DNA from: Bacteroidota bacterium
Lineage (GTDB): Bacteria; Bacteroidota; Bacteroidia; Flavobacteriales; Flavobacteriaceae
Reading direction: 5' to 3'
Length of the DNA: 6,314 nt
NCBI GenBank assembly: GCA_024280815.1
Contig: JAJRPL010000402.1
Coordinates: forward strand, 1 to 6,314
Shown: piece by piece, positions 1-6,024 of the stretch
Position numbering within the stretch: the stretch's first letter is position 1
Layout: each line of letters starts with the position of its first letter
Program-made: the position numbers and the translations under genes
Notes under the pieces: model-generated
Told to the model about the DNA's origin: nothing
Seen by the model: only the letters and a program-made list of their open reading frames with translations
The model's database searches: none

Positions 1-713
1 CAAGCAGCAGTAGATTTATTAGAAGAAGTAGGGGTCAAACGTTACAAAATTGGTAGTGGTGAAGTTAATAACCTTCTGATGTTAGAAAGAATTTCTCGTA
101 CAGGAAAACCCGTTATCCTCTCTTCAGGAATGAGTTCTTTTTCTGAATTACATGAGAGTATAAATTTTTTACAAGAACGAAATATTAAGACTTCTATTTT
201 ACAATGTACAACAGCATACCCAACGAAACCCCAGGAATGGGGTCTTGATGTTATGGATGAATTAAAAAATAGATTTGGACTTGAAACAGGTTTTTCTGAT
301 CATTCAGGTAATGTTTATGCCTGTTTAGCAGCAGCAGCGCGAGGAGCAGAAATTTTAGAATTTCATGCCGTGTTTGATAAGCGTATGTTTGGACCTGATG
401 CTCCTGCTTCAATGGACATTGACGAGATTGCATTTATGGTAAAGGCGTACGACAAATAGAAGAGTCTTTAGCGGTAAAAATAGATAAAGATGATAACTCT
501 AAATTTGATACGCTTAAAGGAATTTTTGAAAAATCTTTAGCTGTAAATAAGGACTTAGATGAAGGGCATATCATTACCTTTGATGATTTAGAGGCAAAAA
601 AACCTAAGGGTTACGGTTTAGACGCATCAAAGTATGAAAGTATTATAGGTAAGTGTATTAATAAAGATATGAATAAATGGGATTTTCTTAATCAAGGGGA
701 TATAAATGAGTAA
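1..713 (+). CDS. neuB: NeuB-family nonulosonic acid synthase, 3' part, with apparent frameshift at about 441-444
   Basis: The cytosolic enzyme condenses PEP with a ManNAc-type sugar to give a 9-carbon sialic-type acid. Frame 1 is open from the first base, so about 100-115 N-terminal residues are missing. Visible family blocks are KIGSGEVNN (about 46-72), the GFSDHSG loop with a likely metal-binding His at 301-303, and EFHAVFDKRMFGPDAPAS with a second His at 364-366. Frame 1 stops at TAG 457-459. The -1 frame from 444 continues the family sequence (GVRQIEESL) and ends in a C-terminal SAF/antifreeze-like domain from about 531 (KSLAVNKDLDEGHIITFDDL), stopping at TAA 711-713. The rejoined piece is about 237 residues. 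The break fits one missing A (AAA where AAAA is needed). No start codon with a ribosome site would restart the tail. The EFH and KKPKGYG variants suggest a subgroup, so Neu5Ac versus legionaminic acid synthase is open. Family membership is secure; whether the break is error, mutation or recoding is not. Confidence 0.88.
441..459 (+). other. Frameshift site 1 in the neuB-like gene (one A short)
   Basis: The frame-0 codons read GTA AAG GCG TAC and reach TAG at 457-459. Reading AAA (441-443) then GGC GTA CGA CAA restores the family sequence K-G-V-R-Q-I-E-E-S. Full-length product therefore needs either one extra A in the A run or a -1 slip of the lysine tRNA from AAG to AAA (tetramer A_AAG). The preceding GTA codon does not complete a classical X_XXY_YYZ heptamer, so slippage here would be weaker than at site 2. 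The sequence from 441 to 459 matches 5503-5521 at 16 of 19 positions. Confidence 0.85.
694..700 (+). promoter_or_regulatory. Ribosome binding site for the neuC-like gene
   Basis: AAGGGGA lies 5 nt before the ATG at 706, inside the last codons of the preceding synthase gene. It fixes the ATG at 706 as the start, giving an 8-nt overlap with the stop of the synthase gene (711-713) and implying translational coupling. Confidence 0.7.
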
Positions 714-1866
714 GCGAAAGATTTGTGTTGTGGTCACTGCACGTCCAAGTTATGCTAGGGTGAAAACGGCATTAAAAGCGATTAATGAACATAAAGACTT
801 AGAACTTCAATTAGTGATTGCAGGTTCGGCACTTTTAGATCGATATGGTAATGCGATTAGCGTGATTGAAGAAGATGGTTTTAAAGTTACTGAGAAGGTT
901 TATAATGTTCTTGAAGGTGAAACACCTACTGCTATGGCAAAAACAACAGGCTTAGCCTTAATGGAGCTTTCTAATGTGTTTTATAATCTTCAACCTGATG
1001 TTGTGATTAGTATTGCAGATAGATTTGAAACAATTGCAACCTCTATTGCTGCCTCGTATCAAAATATTCCCTTAGCACATATTCAAGGTGGAGAAGTAAC
1101 TGGAAATATTGATGAAAAAGTACGTCACGCTAATACAAAACTTGCAGATATCCATTTAGTAGCTTCTGAAGATGCTGCTCAGCGTGTGATTAAGATGGGT
1201 GAAGACCCTGCTTATGTTATTAATACAGGTTGTCCATCTATGGATTTAGCTAAAGAAGTTTTAGAAAACCCAGATCTTGATTTTGACCCAATTAAGAAAT
1301 ATGGAGGTGTTGGTGAAATTGGTGATTGGAAAAAAGAGGGTTATTTAGTTGTTATGCAACATCCCGTTACCACAGAATACAAAGATTCAAGAGAACACGT
1401 AGAAGCTACCTTAAAAGCAGTAGATAACTTAGGCATTCCTACCTTCTGGTTTTGGCCAAATGTTGATGCTGGTGCCGATGGAACATCTACAGGGATTCGT
1501 GCGTATAGAGAACATAATAATCCTAAAAATATTCGTTTTTTTAAAAATATGGAACCTCATGATTTCTTACGTTTGATAAAGAATGGCAAGGTATTAATTG
1601 GAAATTCCAGTGTAGGTATTCGTGAAAGCGCTTATCTTGGTATTCCTGTTGTAAATATAGGTTCTCGTCAAAATGGTCGTCATAGAGCTAAGAGTGTAAT
1701 CGACTGTGAATACAATAAAGAAGATATTACACAAGCAATCAAAAAACATATGGAACATGGTCCTTATAATTCAGAACATATTTATGGTGATGGAACAGCA
1801 GGTCAAAAAATTGCAGAAACACTAGCTTCAATAAAGTTGCGATTTCATAAAACAATTACATACTAA
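706..1866 (+). CDS. neuC: UDP-N-acetylglucosamine 2-epimerase (hydrolysing), NeuC/LegG type
   Basis: This cytosolic 386-residue enzyme would hydrolyse and epimerise a UDP-HexNAc to UDP plus a ManNAc-type sugar, the substrate of the preceding synthase. The length is normal for the family and the frame is intact. It has the GT-B-like epimerase layout. An N-terminal TARPSYARVK block (11-20) is followed by a central ADRFE (104-108, with Asp105, Arg106 and Glu108) and HIQGGEVTGNIDEKVRH (125-141). The C-terminal half has QHP (218-220), GNSSVGIRE (299-307) and GSRQNGR (319-325), which form the nucleotide-sugar site in relatives. The hydrolysing subgroup is assigned from the SRQNGR and IDEKVRH blocks and from the neighbours. 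The non-hydrolysing WecB type is less likely beside neuB and neuA. Specificity for UDP-GlcNAc versus a UDP-diacetylbacillosamine-type sugar (LegG) cannot be read from the sequence. ATG 706 is supported by AAGGGGA. Confidence 0.92.
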   Translation: MSKRKICVVVTARPSYARVKTALKAINEHKDLELQLVIAGSALLDRYGNAISVIEEDGFKVTEKVYNVLEGETPTAMAKTTGLALMELSNVFYNLQPDVVISIADRFETIATSIAASYQNIPLAHIQGGEVTGNIDEKVRHANTKLADIHLVASEDAAQRVIKMGEDPAYVINTGCPSMDLAKEVLENPDLDFDPIKKYGGVGEIGDWKKEGYLVVMQHPVTTEYKDSREHVEATLKAVDNLGIPTFWFWPNVDAGADGTSTGIRAYREHNNPKNIRFFKNMEPHDFLRLIKNGKVLIGNSSVGIRESAYLGIPVVNIGSRQNGRHRAKSVIDCEYNKEDITQAIKKHMEHGPYNSEHIYGDGTAGQKIAETLASIKLRFHKTITY

Positions 1867-1874
1867 GGTGTAGA

Positions 1875-2573
1875 ATGAAAATTTTAGCATTAATACCAGC
1901 ACGTTGTGGTTCAAAAGGTATTAAAGAAAAAAACATTATTGATGTTTGTGGTAAACCTTTAATTGCTTACTCTATTGAGCAAGCTCTAGCCTTAAAAAAA
2001 GAAAATATTATTGATGAGGTATTAGTGTCAACAGATTGTGAAAAAATAGCAGAAATTTCAAAAAAATGGGGTGCTAGTGTGCCTTTTTTACGTCCTAAAA
2101 ATATCTCTGGAGACAAGGCAAAATCTATTTCTTTTATGATTCATGCTTTAGATTATTATAAAAATGAAGGTATTGAATATGATGCCATTTTATTACTACA
2201 ACCCACGTCACCCTTACGTGATGTTGAAGTTTTAAAAGAGAGTATTGAGCGGTTTAAAAATAGTAGTGAGGACTCTTTAATAAGTGTATATAAAGAAGAA
2301 TATATTAACGATTTAGTAATGTATCATGCAGATGATAAAGGACATCAACTTGATCCTTTAAATATACTTCATAATGCAGGAGTAAGACGTCAAGACCATG
2401 GAAGTATTTATGTACGAAATGGAGCTGTTTATTTAACGTCATCTAAATATTTGCGTAAAGAAGAGAAGGTTATTAGTGATAAACCTTTAATGCTAGAAAT
2501 GTCAAAGTCCCAATCAGTAAATATTGATACAGAAGAAGATCTTGTATTACTAAGGAATATTTTGTGCAAATAG
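1875..2573 (+). CDS. neuA: CMP-nonulosonic acid cytidylyltransferase (NeuA/LegF family)
   Basis: This 232-residue cytosolic enzyme activates a sialic-type acid with CTP, giving the CMP-sugar donor and pyrophosphate. The nucleotide-binding signature is at the N-terminus: IPARCGSKGIKEKN (7-20), with Arg10, Ser13 and Lys14 of the P-loop-like motif. LLLQPTSPLR (106-115), RRQD (171-174), RNGAVY (181-186) and VNIDTEEDL (215-223, aspartates expected to bind Mg2+) follow in the family order. Length matches single-domain bacterial enzymes, with no fused esterase or phosphatase. The start is ATG 1875, with AAGGTG at 1865-1870 overlapping the neuC stop; the gap is 8 nt. Its last 10 nt overlap the next gene. 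KDO cytidylyltransferase (KdsB) and N-acylglycosamine relatives are less likely given the neuB-neuC neighbours. The exact acid (Neu5Ac, Leg or other) is unresolved. Confidence 0.92.
   Translation: MKILALIPARCGSKGIKEKNIIDVCGKPLIAYSIEQALALKKENIIDEVLVSTDCEKIAEISKKWGASVPFLRPKNISGDKAKSISFMIHALDYYKNEGIEYDAILLLQPTSPLRDVEVLKESIERFKNSSEDSLISVYKEEYINDLVMYHADDKGHQLDPLNILHNAGVRRQDHGSIYVRNGAVYLTSSKYLRKEEKVISDKPLMLEMSKSQSVNIDTEEDLVLLRNILCK
2552..2557 (+). promoter_or_regulatory. Ribosome binding site deciding a GTG start
   Basis: AAGGAA sits 6 nt before GTG at 2564, within the last codons of the cytidylyltransferase gene. It supports the GTG as start of the dehydrogenase, which reads MQIGVLEPRHF and gives a normal-length protein. 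The two genes then overlap by 10 nt (2564-2573). Confidence 0.7.
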
Positions 2574-3493
2574 GTGTTTTAGAACCAAGACATTTTTCTA
2601 AAAAAGCAAAAAAAGATCTTGAAGCTTATGGAAATGTCGAATTTTTTGATGGGGAAAATAAAAAAGACTTCTTATTAAATAAGGAGATTTTATTCATACG
2701 TTTAAAATATAAATTAAATAAAGACTTTTTAGAAGAAGCAAAGGAGTTAAAATATATTTGTACACCAACTACAGGCTTAAATCACTTAGATTTAGGTGCG
2801 GTAAATATAAGGGTAATAAAAATTATCTCTTTAAAGGGTGAAAATAAATTTTTGTCTACAATCAGAGCAACACCCGAGCATACCATAGGTTTACTGCTTT
2901 CTCTTCTAAGAAATTATAATAAATCTTTTTTAAATACAAGTAATAAGGTATGGAACAGAGACTTGTATAAAGGTTATGAGGTTTATGGAAAAACAATTGG
3001 TATTATTGGTATGGGTCGTGTTGGAAAAATTTTATCTAAATATTTTGAAGCCTTTGATGCTAAGGTAATATATATTGATATAGATAAAGTAGAAGCTCCT
3101 AGAAATGCAGTTAGTACTTGTTCTATGCTTGAACTTATAGAGCAAAGTGATATTGTATTTTTAACTGCTTCTTATTCTATTGAAAATGAAAAAATGATTA
3201 GTAAAAAAGAGTTAGATTTGATGAAGGGGAAGTTCTTTATTAATACAGCACGAGGAGAACTAGTTGATGAACTGTATTTGATTGAAAAAATCAAAGAAAA
3301 TCATTTTAATGGAGTTGCTTTAGATGTTATTAATAATGAAACAGACCTTGATAATAATCAACTTCAAAACCTGTTACCTTTATGTGATAAAAATAACTTA
3401 ATATTAACGCCACATATAGCGGGTGCCACATATGAGTCAATGTGGAGAACAGAAGAATTTATAACGGATAAATTAATAAAGGAATATATGTGA
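2564..3493 (+). CDS. D-isomer-specific 2-hydroxyacid dehydrogenase, NAD-dependent, substrate unknown
   Basis: This 309-residue soluble oxidoreductase would interconvert a 2-keto acid and a D-2-hydroxy acid. It has the family's split catalytic domain (about 1-100 and 285-309) around a Rossmann domain (about 101-284). Visible motifs are TTGLNHLD (69-76), ATPEHTIGLLLSLLRN (102-117), the dinucleotide loop GMGRVG (149-154) with IDID (171-174) at the end of the second strand favouring NAD over NADP, NTARGELVDE (227-236) and TPHIAG (282-287). The expected catalytic trio is present as Arg230, Glu259 and His284, so the enzyme looks active. It starts at GTG 2564, overlaps neuA by 10 nt, and its stop overlaps the next gene by 4 nt. 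The coupling suggests a job in the same glycan pathway, for example making a hydroxy-acid substituent, or reducing a keto acid related to the sugar. That role is inference. A 3-phosphoglycerate dehydrogenase role is possible from the fold alone. Confidence 0.88.
   Translation: MQIGVLEPRHFSKKAKKDLEAYGNVEFFDGENKKDFLLNKEILFIRLKYKLNKDFLEEAKELKYICTPTTGLNHLDLGAVNIRVIKIISLKGENKFLSTIRATPEHTIGLLLSLLRNYNKSFLNTSNKVWNRDLYKGYEVYGKTIGIIGMGRVGKILSKYFEAFDAKVIYIDIDKVEAPRNAVSTCSMLELIEQSDIVFLTASYSIENEKMISKKELDLMKGKFFINTARGELVDELYLIEKIKENHFNGVALDVINNETDLDNNQLQNLLPLCDKNNLILTPHIAGATYESMWRTEEFITDKLIKEYM
3478..3484 (+). promoter_or_regulatory. Ribosome binding site deciding a GTG start in a GTGA overlap
   Basis: AAAGGAA lies 5 nt before GTG 3490. 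The ATG at 3488 is in the dehydrogenase frame (its last residue), so the next gene must start at GTG 3490. Its stop-start overlap with TGA 3491-3493 is GTGA. Confidence 0.65.
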
Positions 3494-4887
3494 ATGTCTG
3501 TTTTGTAGTTCCAGATGGAACGGGTATCCGAAATTATCTTTTTTCAAATTTACTTCAAAAACTTCATGAAAGTGGTGCAAGTATATGGATATGGCATACA
3601 TTAACGCCTAATGCAATTAACGAAATTCGGAAAATGCATCCTTCTATTGTTATTAATGATGAAGTATTGCCTAGCTATAAAGAAGCATTGTATGAGAAGT
3701 TTTTACGCGAGTCGATTGCTTATGCACGTTTAATAAGTAATGCTGAGAAAGTAAAAAATGAAACTATTTTAATAAATTGGAGAAAAAATCCAAAAACAAT
3801 TCTTAAGAAAGCGTTCTTTAAATTAGCTAAACTTTATGGTAAATATCTTTCTAAAAGTTATAATCGTATTTTACAAGCAGATGAAAAGTATTTACAAAGT
3901 GTTAATAACTTACCCCAACTACAAAATTATAAAGATTTTTTACAAAAGATTCAAGCAGACAGTGTGATATGTACACACCAAAGAGCGGTAAATGCAATTC
4001 CAGCAATGCAAGCTGCTAACTTGAATAATATTCGTACGGTTAGTGCAATTTACTCGTGGGACAATATGCCAAAAGCACGTTTAAACACAAGAAGTAAATA
4101 TTATATTGTTTGGTCAGAATATATGAAAGAAGAAATGAAAATTTATTACCCTGAATTTGATCAAGCTAACATTATTATAACGGGTAGCCCTCAATTTGAA
4201 TTTTATTTTAATGAAGAGTTTATTGAAGATAGGGAGACTTTTTGTAAAAAGTACAATTTAGATTCTACGAAACGTATCGTTTGTTACTCTGGTGATGACA
4301 ACTTGACATCACCTTATGACCCAGACTATTTACACGATTTAGCTGAAGAAATAAGTAAAAACTTTGATGATGTACAAATCTTACTACGTCGTGCTCCTGT
4401 AGATTTAACGGGACGATTTGATGCGGTAGTTAAACAATTCCCTGATATTATAAAAGTATCAGATCCTTTATGGAACTTTGATGGAGGCGATAAAACGAAT
4501 TGGACTTTAGTGTATCCATCGATGAAGGATGTTGCCTTATTAGTAAACACAGCATATCATTGCGATTTTGTTTATAATGTAGGTTCAACAATGGCACATG
4601 ATTTTGCAATGTTTAACAAACCTGCTATTTATATCAATTACAATCAGAAACATAGTGTAAACTGGAGTATAGATACGATTTATAAATATCAACATTTTCG
4701 ATCAAAAGAAAACTTAGAAGCGGTAGTTTTAGTAAATTCAAAAAAAGAAATTGCACATATAATAGATGAGTTACTTAAAAAACCTTTAGAGATTGCAAAA
4801 GATCGTGTGAAATGGCTTAATGTTATTTCACAGTTTAGAAAAGAATCATCATCAATTATCAGCGACTTATTGTTGAGTGGGAAGTGA
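3490..4887 (+). CDS. Uncharacterised GT-B-like surface-polysaccharide protein, possible glycosyltransferase
   Basis: This is a 465-residue protein with no signal peptide or obvious membrane segment. I recognise it as a type found in polysaccharide loci but know no tested function. The N-terminus reads VCFVVPDGTGIRNYL (3-17), a Rossmann-like first strand and loop. Residues about 60-135 are helical and basic. The middle has CTHQRAVNAIPAMQAA (161-176), AIYSWDNMPKARL (186-198) and a strand plus TGSPQFEFY (231-239). The C-terminal half has SGDDNLTSPYDPDYL (267-281), LLRRAPVDLTGRFD (298-311) and VGSTMAHDFAMFNKPAIYIN (364-383). The last resembles the sugar-nucleotide-binding turn and helix of GT-B enzymes. 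A cytosolic glycosyltransferase, or a glycerol-phosphotransferase-like enzyme, is therefore inferred. It starts at GTG 3490 after AAAGGAA, overlaps the dehydrogenase by 4 nt and ends 1 nt before the GT4 start. The donor might be the CMP-sugar made upstream, but nothing in the sequence proves it. Confidence 0.75.
   Translation: MNVCFVVPDGTGIRNYLFSNLLQKLHESGASIWIWHTLTPNAINEIRKMHPSIVINDEVLPSYKEALYEKFLRESIAYARLISNAEKVKNETILINWRKNPKTILKKAFFKLAKLYGKYLSKSYNRILQADEKYLQSVNNLPQLQNYKDFLQKIQADSVICTHQRAVNAIPAMQAANLNNIRTVSAIYSWDNMPKARLNTRSKYYIVWSEYMKEEMKIYYPEFDQANIIITGSPQFEFYFNEEFIEDRETFCKKYNLDSTKRIVCYSGDDNLTSPYDPDYLHDLAEEISKNFDDVQILLRRAPVDLTGRFDAVVKQFPDIIKVSDPLWNFDGGDKTNWTLVYPSMKDVALLVNTAYHCDFVYNVGSTMAHDFAMFNKPAIYINYNQKHSVNWSIDTIYKYQHFRSKENLEAVVLVNSKKEIAHIIDELLKKPLEIAKDRVKWLNVISQFRKESSSIISDLLLSGK
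4291..4313 (+). repeat. Intragenic inverted repeat (hairpin)
   Basis: GGTGATG (4291-4297) and CATCACC (4307-4313) are perfect inverse complements. Inside them, CA (4299-4300) pairs with TG (4304-4305) after one A-A mismatch, leaving a 3-nt loop. Nine of ten positions per arm can pair. No T run follows, so it is not an intrinsic terminator. It lies within codons for the GDDNLTSP segment of the GT-B-like protein and may simply reflect coding. Confidence 0.6.
4879..4884 (+). promoter_or_regulatory. Ribosome binding site deciding the GT4 start
   Basis: GGGAAG lies 4 nt before ATG 4889. This supports ATG 4889 over the upstream in-frame GTG at 4877, which would only add M-G-S-D, lies in the previous gene and would start before this site. 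Confidence 0.65.
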
Positions 4888-4888
4888 T

Positions 4889-6024
4889 ATGCATATATGT
4901 TTTTTAACATCTGAATATCCAAAAGAAGGTGAAACACAAGGTGGAATTGGTTCTGCTGTTCAATCTATGGCTCGTAAACTAGTTGAGTATGAGCATCAGG
5001 TATCTATTGTTTGTCTTGCAAGTTATGAAATAGATGTTGTGGAAGAAGATGAAGGTGTGACAGTGCATAGACTAAAAAGTGGAAACTGGAAAATATTGCG
5101 TTTTATAGATAATTGGCGAAAAATAGTTAAAAAACTTTATACAATTCATGCAGATACACCCATAGATATTGTTGAAGGTTCAGAGCTTTATTTTGCTTTT
5201 ATACCTAAAGTTTTTCCAGCTAAAAAAGTAATTAGAATGCATGGTGGACATAACTTTTTTGCAACTACTTTAGGGAAAAAACCAAGAAAGTGGTTGTCAT
5301 TCCAAGAAAAATTATCTTTTTCAAAGGCAGATGGTTTGGTAGCAGTTAGCGACTTCGTTGGAAATAAAACACGTGAATTAATTCATTTTAAAAAAGAGTT
5401 TCAAACGATATATAATATTATTGATACTGGTAAATTTTATCCTGCTGATACTAATAAAATGCAGCTTCATAAGATTGTTTTTGTAGGTACCTTAGTAGAA
5501 AAAAAGGTGTTCGACAATTAGTACAAGCTATGCCTAAAATCGTCAATAGCTTCCCAAATGTTAGTTTAGATATTATTGGAAGAGATTGGAAAGACCCTGA
5601 AACGGGTGTGTTGTTTTCTAGTGTTTTAGATAAGTTAATAGATTCAAAGATTAAAAAGTATATTAATATAATTGGTGTTGTTCCACATTATGAAATTCCA
5701 TCTCGTTTGGAGTCTGCTCATGTATGTGTTTACCCGTCTCATATGGAGGCACAAGGTATTGTTGTTGTAGAAGCTATGTCTATGGAAAAGGCGGTTGTTT
5801 TTTCACAAACGGGTCCGGGTAAAGAGATGATAAAACATGAAAAAAATGGATTATTATGTGACCCTTATGATCCTGATGATATTGCTAATCAAATAATAAA
5901 GCTTTTAAAAGATAAAGATTTAGCAATTGAATATGGTAAAAAAGCAAGACAGAGCGTACTTGAACTTTTTGATATGGATGATATTACAATGAAAAACATA
6001 GAATTTTATAAGAGTGTACTGTGA
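4889..6024 (+). CDS. Glycosyltransferase family 4 (GT-B), with apparent frameshift at 5499-5506
   Basis: When rejoined, this is a full-length 378-residue retaining glycosyltransferase of the GT4 type, expected to add a sugar to a lipid-linked glycan at the cytosolic face of the inner membrane. The N-terminal acceptor domain starts HICFLTSEYPKEGETQGGIG (2-21), with the glycine-rich GGIGS loop at 18-22, and includes RMHGGH (116-121) and VAVSDFV (151-157). The C-terminal donor domain starts at about KIVFVGTLVEKKGVRQLVQA (195-214). It has IIGRDW (229-234) and the E-x7-E pair Glu287 and Glu295 in PSHMEAQGIVVVEAMS. The frame from 4889 stops at TAG 5519-5521, just after LVEKK. The -1 frame from 5506 continues the family sequence to TGA 6022-6024. 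One A is missing from the A7 run, or the ribosome slips at A_AAA_AAG. The in-frame ATG at 5530 lacks a ribosome site, so a separate second protein is unlikely. Substrates are unknown. Confidence 0.88.
5499..5521 (+). other. Frameshift site 2 in the GT4 gene: A7 run with A_AAA_AAG slippery heptamer
   Basis: The frame reads GAA AAA AAG GTG TTC GAC AAT TAG, stopping at 5519-5521. A -1 slip of both lysine tRNAs on A_AAA_AAG (5500-5506) continues as GGT GTT CGA CAA TTA, restoring K-K-G-V-R-Q-L-V-Q-A. This heptamer type drives -1 frameshifting in E. coli dnaX and several IS transposases. Helper signals are weak. Only an AGG at 5485-5487 lies upstream, and only a short GCTAT/ATAGC pairing (5527-5531 with 5546-5550) lies downstream. 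An uncounted eighth A in the run is the plain alternative. Confidence 0.8.

Noticed and set aside
251..433. Minus-strand ORF of 60 residues
   Set aside because: It lies opposite the conserved NeuB-like coding sequence, has no ribosome site or recognisable motif, and is explained as a shadow.
457..705. Non-coding gap of about 250 bases between the NeuB-like stop and neuC
   Set aside because: The -1 frame through it encodes the rest of the synthase, including its SAF domain, up to 713. It is coding sequence, not intergenic.
2247..2252. GCGGT-like cores (also near 470, 3984 and 4720) as Pasteurellaceae DNA-uptake signals
   Set aside because: None has the full 9-nt AAGTGCGGT core, so they do not support that family.
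4326..4550. Minus-strand ORF of 74 residues
   Set aside because: It is antisense to the conserved C-terminal half of the GT-B-like protein and shows no family features.
4877..4888. GTG 4877 as the GT4 start
   Set aside because: It adds only M-G-S-D. The ribosome site GGGAAG (4879-4884) fits ATG 4889, where the family-typical HICFLTSEYP begins.
4689..4937. Minus-strand ORF of 82 residues across a gene junction
   Set aside because: It is antisense to the end of the GT-B-like gene and the GT4 start, both well supported on the other strand.
5530..6024. Separate 164-residue protein starting at ATG 5530
   Set aside because: It has no ribosome site and begins inside the GT4 donor domain. It is the downstream half of the frameshifted glycosyltransferase.
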